From assembly GCA_029246415.1 (NCBI GenBank), contig JAQWNF010000025.1, positions 62,001-126,000 on the forward strand: 64,000 nucleotides of DNA, given 5' to 3'. Source of the DNA: Glaciecola sp. (GTDB lineage: Bacteria > Pseudomonadota > Gammaproteobacteria > Enterobacterales > Alteromonadaceae). The position numbers were made by a program, and so were the translations under genes. Below, in pieces: positions 54,885 through 63,734 of the stretch (positions are counted from its first letter, which is position 1; every line of letters starts with the position of its first letter). The notes below the pieces were generated by a model, which saw only the letters and a list, made by a program, of their open reading frames with translations, had not been told where the DNA came from and searched no databases.

Positions 54885-55715
54885 ATGTTGGTTGAATTCA
54901 CCAAGATGCATGGTCTTGGTAATGACTTTATGGTGGTGGATTGCATCACCCAAAACATCTATTTTTCTCCGGAGCGGATCCAGCAACTGGCTAATCGCAA
55001 CTTTGGTATAGGCTTTGACCAACTATTGTTGGTTGAGCCGCCATACGATCCAGACCAAGATTTTCACTATCGTATTTTTAATGCTGATGGCTCCGAAGTC
55101 GAGCAGTGCGGTAATGGTGCGCGCTGTTTTGCACGTTTCGTTAAAAACAAAAATCTCACTCACAAAAATAAAATCTCCGTGAGCACTAAAGCCGGTAAGA
55201 TCATGCTTTATCTTGAAAAAGATGGGCAAGTTACCGTCAATATGGGCAAACCCAAATTTGCACCTGAAGACGTCCCGATTAAAGCGCAAAAAGAAGAAAA
55301 AACCTATATTATTCGCGAGCAAGACCAAACCTTCTTTTGTGGTGCGGTTTCAATGGGCAACCCTCACTGCGTTTTAATTGTTGATGATATCGATAACTTC
55401 GATGTGCAAGGTGTCGGTGCGTTATTAGAATCGCACGAGCGCTTTCCACAAAAGGTCAATGTGGGCTTCATGCAAATCATTGATGAAAATAACATTAAAT
55501 TACGTGTGTTTGAACGTGGTGTCGGTGAAACGATGGCATGTGGCACGGGGGCGTGTGCAGCCGTAGCGATAGGTCAAACACAAGGTAAATTAAGCCAAGT
55601 GGTGAATGTCACCTTACCAGGTGGTCCTTTAACTATTCGTTGGCAAGGTCCTGAGCATACATTAAAAATGACCGGTCCTGCTGAACATGTTTTTGATGGA
55701 AAGATATTTTTATGA
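54885..55715 (+). CDS. dapF: Diaminopimelate epimerase
   Basis: A 276-residue cofactor-free epimerase (274 in E. coli) converting LL-DAP to meso-DAP. The two catalytic cysteines are seen in E-Q-C-G-N-G-A-R-C near residue 75 and A-C-G-T-G-A-C-A-A near 221, with the N-terminal [13 protein letters not shown] precedes the ATG. It overlaps the DUF484 gene by 4 bp. Confidence 0.98.
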   Translation: MLVEFTKMHGLGNDFMVVDCITQNIYFSPERIQQLANRNFGIGFDQLLLVEPPYDPDQDFHYRIFNADGSEVEQCGNGARCFARFVKNKNLTHKNKISVSTKAGKIMLYLEKDGQVTVNMGKPKFAPEDVPIKAQKEEKTYIIREQDQTFFCGAVSMGNPHCVLIVDDIDNFDVQGVGALLESHERFPQKVNVGFMQIIDENNIKLRVFERGVGETMACGTGACAAVAIGQTQGKLSQVVNVTLPGGPLTIRWQGPEHTLKMTGPAEHVFDGKIFL

Positions 55716-56377
55716 GTCAAGCTGAGACAGCTCCGCAACTAAGTGCTCAACAAGTGGCAGAATACTTAAGTGATAATACGGAGTTCTTCGTTGAATATCC
55801 CGAGCTTACTGCTGAATTGATTATTCCACATCAACAACGTGGTTCGGTGTCCTTGGTGGAGCTACAAGCGGAGCAATTACGCTCACAATTACATCAACAG
55901 CGTCAAGAGTTAGCTGCGCTGATCCGTAATGCCGATAATAATGAACAGTTATTTCAAATTTACGCTCAACTGCTGCAGCGTTTGTACACATGTGATACGT
56001 TAACTGCCGTCGAAGAGGCGTTACAAGCTTGCTTTAAAGGTCAGCTTGCATTGGCCAATGTCTGTGTACAGTTGTTTGTTAAACATAGTGACTATGCTGA
56101 TTTTAAACATCATGCGTTAATTGATAAACGCTTTAAGCATTCCGATTTCTTTTTTGGACGCTTATCACAAAACGAAACCAAACAAATTTTTAATGATGTG
56201 TCAGTAGAGTCGTGTGCATTGATGTTGATCGGTGATAAACAAGCATTAGGTTTGTTCGCAGTTGGCAGTGATTCTGCAACGCATTTCCATCCAGAAATGG
56301 ACACGTTATTTTTGTTACAACTCAAGCAGTTGTTAGAGCAAGTGCTTGCCCGTATTCTCGTTCGCCCTGAGTCGTAG
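55712..56377 (+). CDS. DUF484 family protein
   Basis: A 221-residue DUF484 protein, the usual partner between dapF and xerC. The N-terminal helix ([12 protein letters not shown]-x-E-Y-P-E-L) is typical, followed by a coiled coil (35-75) and a GAF-like domain (about 90-215). Function is not known; a regulatory role is a guess based on the GAF-like fold. The ATGA overlap with dapF suggests coupling. Confidence 0.92.
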   Translation: MSQAETAPQLSAQQVAEYLSDNTEFFVEYPELTAELIIPHQQRGSVSLVELQAEQLRSQLHQQRQELAALIRNADNNEQLFQIYAQLLQRLYTCDTLTAVEEALQACFKGQLALANVCVQLFVKHSDYADFKHHALIDKRFKHSDFFFGRLSQNETKQIFNDVSVESCALMLIGDKQALGLFAVGSDSATHFHPEMDTLFLLQLKQLLEQVLARILVRPES

Positions 56378-56388
56378 TTACTACTTCC

Positions 56389-57303
56389 ATGACAACCCCA
56401 ACCCACTCGACAACGATTCATGATGATGAGTGGGTATTTGCATTCGCACAAATGCTCAAAGTAGAACGCCAATATTCTATCCACACGCAGCAAGCTTATG
56501 TGTCTCATATCTTAGTAAGTAAAGACTTACTTACTTTGAATGCATGGGAAAACCTGAGTGTAGAGCAAGTTAAACGTATTGTTGCCTTATCCAAAAAACA
56601 CGGATTAAGTGCTCGTAGTATCGCCTTACGCTTAAGTGCATTACGTCAGTTTGGTGCATTTTTAGTTGAACAAAGTGTCTTACAACAAAATCCTGCTGAG
56701 TCGGTTAACGCACCTAAGATGGGCAAACCCTTACCCAAACATTTACACGTTGAACAGCTCGATGGACTACTGACATTTACCCCTGAAACCGTTCATCAAG
56801 CCCGCGATAAAGCAATGTTCGAATTAGTCTACGGTTGTGGGCTACGCTTATCTGAAGTCACTGGTTTAAATTGTTTAGATGTACTGGATGATCATATTCT
56901 CAACGTCAATGGTAAAGGTGGTAAGCAACGTCGTATTCCGATCGGGCAGCATGCTTGGGAGGCGGTAAAAGCGTGGATGGGTTGGCGCGTCGAGTTTATT
57001 TCACCTGAGAATAGCGACGAGGTAGCGTTGTTTTTATCACAACGTGGCGGGCGTTTAGGTAACCGCCAAGTTGCTAAGCGGTTAGAGCAGCTAGGTGCAA
57101 AACAAGGTATTGATACACATATTTCTCCGCATAAACTGCGCCATTCCTTTGCTACGCACGTATTAGAATCAAGTGGTGATTTACGTGCGGTACAAGAGCT
57201 ATTAGGACATGCTAATTTAGCGACAACGCAAGTGTATACTCATCTTGATTTTCAACACTTAGCGGGCGTGTATGACAACGCGCATCCAAGGGCTAAAAAA
57301 TGA
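56389..57303 (+). CDS. xerC: Site-specific tyrosine recombinase XerC
   Basis: A 304-residue tyrosine recombinase that acts with XerD at dif to resolve chromosome dimers. The catalytic set is complete: Arg in G-C-G-L-R-L-S-E near residue 153, Lys in G-K-G-G-K-Q-R-R near 180, H-K-L-R-H-S-F-A-T near 246, H in L-L-G-H-A-N near 270, and Tyr in T-T-Q-V-Y-T-H near 281. The place after dapF-DUF484 and before yigB identifies it as XerC, not XerD. It overlaps yigB by 4 bp. Confidence 0.96.
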   Translation: MTTPTHSTTIHDDEWVFAFAQMLKVERQYSIHTQQAYVSHILVSKDLLTLNAWENLSVEQVKRIVALSKKHGLSARSIALRLSALRQFGAFLVEQSVLQQNPAESVNAPKMGKPLPKHLHVEQLDGLLTFTPETVHQARDKAMFELVYGCGLRLSEVTGLNCLDVLDDHILNVNGKGGKQRRIPIGQHAWEAVKAWMGWRVEFISPENSDEVALFLSQRGGRLGNRQVAKRLEQLGAKQGIDTHISPHKLRHSFATHVLESSGDLRAVQELLGHANLATTQVYTHLDFQHLAGVYDNAHPRAKK

Positions 57304-58019
57304 TATTTTATCGACCTGTTCCGACAATCAATGCAATGACATTTGACTTAGATGATACGCTATACGACAACATGCCGTATATCTATCAAGCCGAACAGGC
57401 GTTAACTGATTATATCGCGGAACATTATCCTGCGGCAGCGCATCTTAGCAAACACGATTGGATTGGCTACAAACAACAAGCACTATTCGATGAGCCGAGC
57501 ATTCAGTATGACATGGGAATGTTGCGCTTGGCGACCTTGCGTCTAGGCTTCGCAGCAAGCGGATATACTGGTAAAGAATTAGAGGCCGCCGCGTTAGCGT
57601 GTTTTACGTATTTTTATCAACAGCGCAGTAATTTTAAGGTTGCGCCTGAGTACTGTGAAGTATTAGATCAACTTGCTGCTGCGATGCCACTTGTAGCGAT
57701 AACCAATGGCAATGTGGACGTCAATGCCATTGGTTTAGGTCAGTATTTTACTCATGTGTATCATGCTAATATTGATAATCGCGCCAAACCTCATGCTGAT
57801 ATGTTTGTTAAAGCCCAGCGCGCTTTGGATTTACCGACTCAGCAAATATTACACGTCGGAGATAATCTGTATAACGATGTGCTGGGTGCTTATCAAAACG
57901 GTTACAAGTCCGCTTGGTATGCAGCGGATCGTCCTATGCTCATCCGCCAAGAGCCAACACGGTGTTTGCCCGATGTACAATTATCACATTTTGCTGATTT
58001 ACTGCATTGGGTCAAATAG
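57300..58019 (+). CDS. yigB: HAD-family phosphatase YigB
   Basis: A 239-residue HAD hydrolase. Motif I is F-D-L-D-D-T-L-Y near residue 15, motif II A-I-T-N-G-N near 134, and motif III/IV K-P and H-V-G-D-N-L-Y-N-D near 181. E. coli YigB dephosphorylates 5-amino-6-(5-phospho-D-ribitylamino)uracil in riboflavin synthesis and also FMN; the same activity is probable here. It follows xerC with an ATGA overlap, as in E. coli. Confidence 0.93.
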   Translation: MIFYRPVPTINAMTFDLDDTLYDNMPYIYQAEQALTDYIAEHYPAAAHLSKHDWIGYKQQALFDEPSIQYDMGMLRLATLRLGFAASGYTGKELEAAALACFTYFYQQRSNFKVAPEYCEVLDQLAAAMPLVAITNGNVDVNAIGLGQYFTHVYHANIDNRAKPHADMFVKAQRALDLPTQQILHVGDNLYNDVLGAYQNGYKSAWYAADRPMLIRQEPTRCLPDVQLSHFADLLHWVK

Positions 58020-58035
58020 TCGTCGATATAAAAGC

Positions 58036-58053
58036 ACTGTATAAAAGCACAGT
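58036..58053 (+). promoter_or_regulatory. LexA (SOS) box upstream of uvrD
   Basis: ACTGT (58036-58040) and ACAGT (58049-58053) give a CTG-N10-CAG palindrome that fits the gammaproteobacterial LexA consensus. It lies 73 bp upstream of the uvrD ATG and immediately ahead of a TATACT -10 box at 58061-58066, so LexA would block RNA polymerase. Confidence 0.8.
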
Positions 58054-58060
58054 TTTTCGC

Positions 58061-58066
58061 TATACT
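58061..58066 (+). promoter_or_regulatory. Candidate -10 box of uvrD
   Basis: TATACT matches five of six consensus bases and lies 8 bp past the LexA box. The -35 region would fall inside the LexA box. Confidence 0.5.
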
Positions 58067-58126
58067 CTTCCTTTTCATAGTTGCTCACAACACTTACATA
58101 AAAGCTAATATACAAAAGGCCAATAG

Positions 58127-60295
58127 ATGGATGTTTCTCGATTACTTGATGGGTTAAATGACAAGCAACGCCAAGCAGTTGCCGCCCCGGCACAAGATTT
58201 ACTTATATTAGCTGGCGCTGGCAGTGGTAAGACACGTGTCTTAGTGCATCGGATTGCGTGGCTAATGGAAGTCGAGAACTTGTCTCCTTTTTCTATCTTG
58301 GCAGTGACATTTACCAACAAAGCCGCACGCGAAATGCGCGGGCGTATCGAGCATCTTAAAGGTCAGTCTTTACATCATATGTGGATTGGTACCTTTCATG
58401 GTTTGGCGCACCGATTGTTACGCGCACATTATGCCGAAGCCAAGTTACCAGAAAACTTCACAATTTTGGACTCTGATGATCAGCATCGATTGATCAAGCG
58501 CATTATCAAATCGATGAATTTGGACGAAAAAGATTGGCCTGCCAAACAATTACAATGGTATATCAACGGTAACAAAGACGAAGGCTTACGGCCTAAAGAT
58601 ATTGATACGTTTGGGGATGCCAACCAACAAAAAATGCGAGATATTTATCAAGCGTATCAGCAAACTTGCGACCGTTCAGGACTAATTGATTTTGCTGAGT
58701 TGTTACTGCGTGCATATGAGTTATGGCGCGATAATCCAAGACTCAAACAGCATTATCAGCAACGTTTTCGCACCATCTTAGTCGACGAGTTTCAAGACAC
58801 CAATAACATCCAATATGCGTGGTTGCGCTTATTGGCTTGCCCAGAGAACAACATGATGATCGTCGGTGATGATGATCAGTCTATTTATGGATGGCGGGGA
58901 GCGAATGTAGAGAATATTTCACATTTTTTACGAGATTTTCCCAGTGCCGATACAGTGCGTTTAGAGCAAAATTACCGTTCTACTGGGCATATTTTAAAAG
59001 CGGCAAATGCCGTCATTGATAACAATGCAGGGCGTTTAGGCAAAGAGTTATGGACAGAAGATGCCGATGGTGAAAAAATTAAACTCTATGCAGGGTTTAA
59101 CGAGCTGGATGAAGCTCGATTTATTGTCGCTAGGATCAAAGAATGGATGGATGAAGGCAATGCCTTGTCTGATTGTGCCATTTTATATCGCAACAACGCC
59201 CAGTCTCGAGTGCTCGAAGAAGCCCTGTTACAAGAAGCTATTCCTTATCGGATTTACGGTGGTTTACGCTTTTTTGAACGCCAAGAAATTAAAGATGCAC
59301 TAGCCTATTTACGCATGATCAATCATCCGTTAGATGACGCGGCATTTGAACGAGTAGTTAACACCCCGACTCGTGGTATGGGTGATAAAACATTATCTCA
59401 AATCAGAGAAGTCGCGCGTGCGACGGAGCAGTCCATGTGGCAAACCTCCATTATGATGCTGCAAGAAAAACGCTTATCTGGGCGTGCGGGTAATGCATTA
59501 CAAGGCTTTGTCGATTTGATCATGAATATGAGCAATGAAATTAAGCCGTTATCTTTGGATAAACAAGCCGATCATGCAATCAAGGCGTCGGGTTTGTTTG
59601 CTATGTATCAAGCTGAAAAAGGCGAAAAAGCCCAAGCGCGTGTCGAAAATTTAGAAGAACTGGTGACTGCGTGTAAGCAATTTGAAGTGCCACTTGAGGC
59701 GGATGATATGTCTCCGTTATCGGCGTTTTTGGCGCATGCATCATTAGAAGCCGGAGAAGGGCAAGCAGAGAAACATCAAGATGCGGTGCAGATGATGACC
59801 ATCCACACAGCCAAAGGACTGGAGTTTTCATTGGTATTTTTAGCTGGGGTAGAAGAAGGTATGTTCCCTAGCGCCATGACTAACGATGAACCAGGTCGTT
59901 TGGAAGAAGAGCGTCGCTTATGTTACGTGGGCATGACTCGTGCGATGCAAAAATTATATATTACGCACGCCGAAACTCGTCGTGTGTATGGCCAAGATAA
60001 ATTTCATACAGCGAGCCGCTTTATTCGCGAGATCCCTAAAGATTGTATTGAAGAGATCCGTTTACGCCAAAATGTCGCACAACCAATACACAACCGCTTT
60101 AGCGCCAGTACCTCTCATGAAGCGTTTAGCGAAAGTGGGTTTTCATTAGGCATGCGTGTCAGTCATAACAAGTTTGGTGACGGTACGGTGTTAAATTATG
60201 AAGGTTCTGGTGACAGTGCTAGGGTGCAAGTTAACTTTGATGATTTTGGTGCAAAATGGTTAGTCCTAGCCTACGCTAAATTATCACCTTGCTAG
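58127..60295 (+). CDS. uvrD: DNA helicase II (UvrD)
   Basis: A 722-residue SF1A 3'-5' helicase (720 in E. coli) that removes the excised oligonucleotide after UvrABC cutting, unwinds DNA in mismatch repair and strips RecA. Walker A G-A-G-S-G-K-T-R-V near residue 29, V-D-E-F-Q-D-T-N near 220, G-D-D-D-Q-S-I-Y-G-W-R-G-A near 247, T-I-H-T-A-K-G-L-E-F near 565 and the C-terminal Tudor-like domain (about 675-722) are present. It is controlled by the LexA box upstream and ends in a hairpin. Confidence 0.98.
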   Translation: MDVSRLLDGLNDKQRQAVAAPAQDLLILAGAGSGKTRVLVHRIAWLMEVENLSPFSILAVTFTNKAAREMRGRIEHLKGQSLHHMWIGTFHGLAHRLLRAHYAEAKLPENFTILDSDDQHRLIKRIIKSMNLDEKDWPAKQLQWYINGNKDEGLRPKDIDTFGDANQQKMRDIYQAYQQTCDRSGLIDFAELLLRAYELWRDNPRLKQHYQQRFRTILVDEFQDTNNIQYAWLRLLACPENNMMIVGDDDQSIYGWRGANVENISHFLRDFPSADTVRLEQNYRSTGHILKAANAVIDNNAGRLGKELWTEDADGEKIKLYAGFNELDEARFIVARIKEWMDEGNALSDCAILYRNNAQSRVLEEALLQEAIPYRIYGGLRFFERQEIKDALAYLRMINHPLDDAAFERVVNTPTRGMGDKTLSQIREVARATEQSMWQTSIMMLQEKRLSGRAGNALQGFVDLIMNMSNEIKPLSLDKQADHAIKASGLFAMYQAEKGEKAQARVENLEELVTACKQFEVPLEADDMSPLSAFLAHASLEAGEGQAEKHQDAVQMMTIHTAKGLEFSLVFLAGVEEGMFPSAMTNDEPGRLEEERRLCYVGMTRAMQKLYITHAETRRVYGQDKFHTASRFIREIPKDCIEEIRLRQNVAQPIHNRFSASTSHEAFSESGFSLGMRVSHNKFGDGTVLNYEGSGDSARVQVNFDDFGAKWLVLAYAKLSPC

Positions 60296-60314
60296 CGCTA
60301 AATTAGGCGCTAGC
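60291..60314 (+). terminator. Hairpin at the uvrD stop codon
   Basis: GCTAGCGC (60291-60298) and GCGCTAGC (60307-60314) form a perfect 8-bp stem with an 8-base loop. The first arm contains the TAG stop codon. Only GTTT follows, so termination is likely but not certain. Confidence 0.55.
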
Positions 60315-60336
60315 GTTTCATCAGCTCTTAGAAGAA

Positions 60337-61275
60337 CTAGGACGCTTTTCTTCCATTGCGTCGATACTGGCGCACGGCATCAAACGTAAACACAGCTAAT
60401 CCTGCCCAAACAAATCCAAACGTGATCATACGTTCAATATTAAATGGCTCGTTATAAACCAGTATAGCGAGTACAAACATCATACTTGGGCCGATATATT
60501 GAAAAAAACCTAAAGTTGAATATAACAAGCGCTTGGCGGCAGCGGTAAAGCACAACAAGGGAGCTGTGGTGACGACCCCTGCCAGCACAAATAACACGTT
60601 GGTTGATAGCGGGTTATTAGCAAAATTAGCGGTGGGTGAATCCACCCAAATCCAATATCCTATCGCCAGTGGTAGCATCATACAGGTTTCAATGAGCAAG
60701 CCTGGGATTGAGTCGACATTTACTTGTTTACGCAACAATCCATATAAACTAAAGCTCAACGCTAAGGTCAATGCGATATAGGGGATTTCTCCGAAAGAAA
60801 TAACGAGGATCGCGACACCGGTAAACGCCAATGCCACTGCAAATTTTTGTAGTCTTCGAAAACGCTCACCCAAAAATACAAAACCAAACAATACGTTAAA
60901 TAACGGATTGATGTAGTAGCCTAAACTTGCTTCTAACAGATGGTCGTTGTTGATAGCCCAAATAAATAACCACCAATTACAGCCCAGCAACAAGCCTGCA
61001 GCGACTAACAGTCCCATGACTTTTTTGTCTGCTAACGCCGTGGTGACTTTATCGATTTGTTTTAAACCAATAATCAAGCCGGTTAAGACCACCGCCGACC
61101 AAATAATGCGATGCATTAATATTTCTGAAGCACTGACGTGTAATAACTGTTTAAAATAAATCGGTGCTACGCCCCACATAGTGTAAGCGCACACAGCAAA
61201 AATCATCCCCGCTTGAGTGGGAGATAAGGAAGTATCAGCAGCTTTGTCTGAAGTTGAATGCACAATAAACAGCAC
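60337..61275 (-). CDS. rarD: RarD-type EamA transporter
   Basis: A 312-residue inner-membrane protein with ten membrane segments in two EamA halves. The N-terminal G-x-x-x-A-x-x-A-Y-T-x-W-G-x-A-P-I-Y-F-K pattern and the I-L-M-H-R-I-x-W-S segment are typical of RarD, whose E. coli name comes from chloramphenicol sensitivity; substrate unknown. The first codon is GTG at 61275; a GTG at 61263 has a better-placed AAGG and is a reasonable alternative. It is convergent with uvrD. Confidence 0.9.
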   Translation of the reverse strand: MLFIVHSTSDKAADTSLSPTQAGMIFAVCAYTMWGVAPIYFKQLLHVSASEILMHRIIWSAVVLTGLIIGLKQIDKVTTALADKKVMGLLVAAGLLLGCNWWLFIWAINNDHLLEASLGYYINPLFNVLFGFVFLGERFRRLQKFAVALAFTGVAILVISFGEIPYIALTLALSFSLYGLLRKQVNVDSIPGLLIETCMMLPLAIGYWIWVDSPTANFANNPLSTNVLFVLAGVVTTAPLLCFTAAAKRLLYSTLGFFQYIGPSMMFVLAILVYNEPFNIERMITFGFVWAGLAVFTFDAVRQYRRNGRKAS

Positions 61276-61333
61276 CTTAGAAAAATAAGGTGTAATTGTG
61301 TATTATCCTAATCAGACAAGCAACGTTTAGTTG

Positions 61334-61678
61334 CTAAAGTTCCATAGCCATTTGGCTAGAACTAAACTCGGTTTGTCCCACGATATGGTGACAAAAATAG
61401 TCGTCTGCTAAATAAATAAAATCTTGGTGATAACGTAGATCGTTTACCAACTGACGCGATAAGTTACGTTTCATCGATTTGAGGTACATATCAAATTCGG
61501 GATGACCCATGAGGGTGAGGTGAATTTTATTGCCAAAAATACGATTAGCCCATAGACGCACGCCTTTGTATACAGTGCTGTTTATATGTAAATCGAAGGT
61601 GATGATGGTATCTGACATTGACAATCCATTATGTCTATCATTTACCGTTAGCGAAACATGCTTTATTGAATAATCCAT
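61334..61678 (-). CDS. Unrecognised 114-residue protein
   Basis: The reading frame encodes 114 residues with no signal peptide or membrane segment. It is rich in His, Leu, Asp and Tyr, and the central part (I-H-L-T-L-M-G-H-P-E-F-D-M-Y-L-K) looks like a normal alpha/beta protein. I do not recognise a family. Two starts are possible, ATG at 61678 or at 61618 (94 residues, M-S-D-T-I-I-T-F), and neither has a strong ribosome site. Codon use looks like that of its neighbours. It is flanked by rarD and, across a region with two palindromes, by recQ. It could be a lineage-specific gene. Confidence 0.5.
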   Translation of the reverse strand: MDYSIKHVSLTVNDRHNGLSMSDTIITFDLHINSTVYKGVRLWANRIFGNKIHLTLMGHPEFDMYLKSMKRNLSRQLVNDLRYHQDFIYLADDYFCHHIVGQTEFSSSQMAMEL

Positions 61679-61720
61679 CGGTACTACAATCCATTTGTGT
61701 TTAAAGTCGCTTAAACATTC

Positions 61721-61737
61721 TGTCTAATATTTAGACA
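61721..61737. promoter_or_regulatory. 17-bp palindrome upstream of the 114-residue gene and recQ
   Basis: TGTCTAA (61721-61727) and TTAGACA (61731-61737) are perfect arms around TAT. It lies 43 bp upstream of the minus-strand ATG at 61678, in operator position for a dimeric regulator. The regulator is unknown. Confidence 0.5.
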
Positions 61738-61745
61738 AAAGTAAA

Positions 61746-61760
61746 TAGGAGTTTCTCCTA
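61746..61760. repeat. 15-bp palindrome in the recQ upstream region
   Basis: TAGGAG (61746-61751) and CTCCTA (61755-61760) flank TTT, 8 bp from the previous palindrome. It may be a second site or a small hairpin. Confidence 0.4.
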
Positions 61761-61825
61761 ATATTTAAGTTGTCATAAAAAATAATAAAATGTGTAATTT
61801 ATTACAAAATATCACAGTTGATACC

Positions 61826-61834
61826 TGATATAAT
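61826..61834 (+). promoter_or_regulatory. Candidate extended -10 promoter of recQ
   Basis: TGATATAAT is a full extended -10 element (TG-N-TATAAT), 102 bp upstream of the recQ ATG. There is no good -35 box, which extended -10 promoters can lack. Confidence 0.4.
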
Positions 61835-61936
61835 TACACCCGTTTCGTACTACATTCTTTTATATTGCTGACGTTATGTAAAATTAATCGTACCTGCAGA
61901 TTTTCCTTCGTTATTTATGAGTCCCGATGAGCCCCT

Positions 61937-63727
61937 ATGACCGCTGATATCTTACATACTACTTTGAAGCAGACATTTGGTTATGATGTATTTCGCCCAG
62001 GCCAACAAGCTGTCATTGAAGCGTCATTAGCCAAACAAGATTGTTTGGTGTTAATGCCCACAGGTGGCGGAAAATCACTTTGTTATCAAGTGCCTGCCGT
62101 AATCAATGAAGGCTTAACCATAGTTGTATCGCCCCTGATCTCTTTGATGCAAGACCAAATGGAACAATGCCTAGCTGTTGGGATTAAAGCAGATTTAATC
62201 AGTTCGCAGCTTGATGCAGATCAAATAGCACAGGTGTATCAGCGACTACACCAAGGGGTAACAGACATACTTTTTGTTGCTCCAGAGCGCATTCTACAAG
62301 GGCATTTTGTAGATCGCTTGCATGAATTAAACATTAGTCTTATAGCGGTAGATGAAGCCCATTGTGTATCGCATTGGGGCCATGATTTTCGTCAAGACTA
62401 CCGTCATCTAGGTCGATTACGTGAGATTTTCCCATATATTCCGATTATGGCATTAACCGCCACAGCAGATATTGCCACGCGCCAAGACATCCAAGACCAG
62501 CTTAATTTACGTGATCCCCATGTACATTTAGCGAGCTTTGACCGCCCGAATATTCGTTATACGGTGATCCCCAAATTTAAACCCATCGATCAGATTGTTC
62601 GTTTTATTCATGCCCATGAAGGCAATGGTATTATCTATTGTTCTTCGCGTAACAAAGTCGATGAAGTGCGCAATAAACTGTATGCCAAAGGGTTTAAATG
62701 CGGCGCATATCATGCAGGTTTATCACAAGAGGAGCGGGCTCAAGCGCAGCGTGATTTTCAAAACGATAACCTCGATATTATGGTGGCGACAGTCGCATTT
62801 GGCATGGGAATTAATAAATCTAACGTCCGTTATGTGATTCATCATGATTTACCTCGTAGTATTGAGGCATATTATCAAGAAACAGGTCGAGCGGGACGTG
62901 ATGGTCTTGCGTCTGAGGCATTGTTGTTGTTTGACGAAAAAGATGCGGCTCGGATTAAACAGTGGATTGAGACCTCGGAAAGTCATCGTATTGAAGTAGA
63001 GTTAGAAAAATTTGAGGCAATGGAACGTTTTGGTGATGCACAGACTTGTCGTCGTCAGGTGTTATTAAATTATTTTTCTGAACTGAGTCAAACGCAATGC
63101 GGAAACTGTGATGTATGCTTAGATCCGCCGCAACATTTTGATGGATTGATGTATGCCCAAAAAGTCCTATCCTGTATCTATCGAATGCGTCAAATTGGCA
63201 CCACCAATCAAGTGGTAGATGTGCTCAAAGGACGTCGGCCACAACGTATTATCGAACAAGGCCATGACAAGCTTTCGACATTTGGCATAGGTAAAAGCAA
63301 GCCAGATGAGTATTGGGTAAATATCATTAATCAACTGATCCACAAAGGTTATGTGTTTATCGATATCACCAATTATGCGGTCTTACGCTTAACGGATGCT
63401 GCAAAAGGCATTTTACGCGGTAGTGAACCGTTAACATTAGCAGTACCGCGACTGAGTACCAGCACTAAGAAAGCTACAAATACCCCGCAGGTTAGCTATG
63501 ACAAAGAGTTATTTGCGAAACTGAAAAACTTACGTAAACGTTTAGCGGATGAAATAGGTAAGCCGCCATACGTAATATTTTCTGATGCCAGTTTGGTCGA
63601 TATGGCGCAAAACTTACCGATGGAGCCGAGTGACTTTTTGTTTGTTTCAGGTGTTGGACAAGTGAAACTGGAGCGTTACGGAGACCAGTTTATTAACGTG
63701 ATCACCCAACACGTGATGTCTCAGTAA
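61937..63727 (+). CDS. recQ: ATP-dependent DNA helicase RecQ
   Basis: A 596-residue 3'-5' SF2 helicase (609 in E. coli) in the RecF pathway. Motifs: G-Y-D-V-F-R-P-G-Q-Q-A near residue 13, Walker A P-T-G-G-G-K-S near 41, V-D-E-A-H-C-V-S-H-W-G near 138, A-T-V-A-F-G-M-G near 284 and Q-E-T-G-R-A-G-R-D-G near 315. The zinc RQC site (C-R-R-Q...C-G-N-C-D-V-C) lies near 368-395, and a C-terminal HRDC domain spans about 515-590. Convergent with the GST gene, only 7 bp apart. Confidence 0.97.
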   Translation: MTADILHTTLKQTFGYDVFRPGQQAVIEASLAKQDCLVLMPTGGGKSLCYQVPAVINEGLTIVVSPLISLMQDQMEQCLAVGIKADLISSQLDADQIAQVYQRLHQGVTDILFVAPERILQGHFVDRLHELNISLIAVDEAHCVSHWGHDFRQDYRHLGRLREIFPYIPIMALTATADIATRQDIQDQLNLRDPHVHLASFDRPNIRYTVIPKFKPIDQIVRFIHAHEGNGIIYCSSRNKVDEVRNKLYAKGFKCGAYHAGLSQEERAQAQRDFQNDNLDIMVATVAFGMGINKSNVRYVIHHDLPRSIEAYYQETGRAGRDGLASEALLLFDEKDAARIKQWIETSESHRIEVELEKFEAMERFGDAQTCRRQVLLNYFSELSQTQCGNCDVCLDPPQHFDGLMYAQKVLSCIYRMRQIGTTNQVVDVLKGRRPQRIIEQGHDKLSTFGIGKSKPDEYWVNIINQLIHKGYVFIDITNYAVLRLTDAAKGILRGSEPLTLAVPRLSTSTKKATNTPQVSYDKELFAKLKNLRKRLADEIGKPPYVIFSDASLVDMAQNLPMEPSDFLFVSGVGQVKLERYGDQFINVITQHVMSQ

Positions 63728-63734
63728 TAGTCAA

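Noticed and set aside
56389-57303. The tyrosine recombinase as a mobile-element integrase
   Set aside because: Its place after dapF-DUF484 and before yigB and its full-length similarity mark it as chromosomal XerC; no att repeats are seen.
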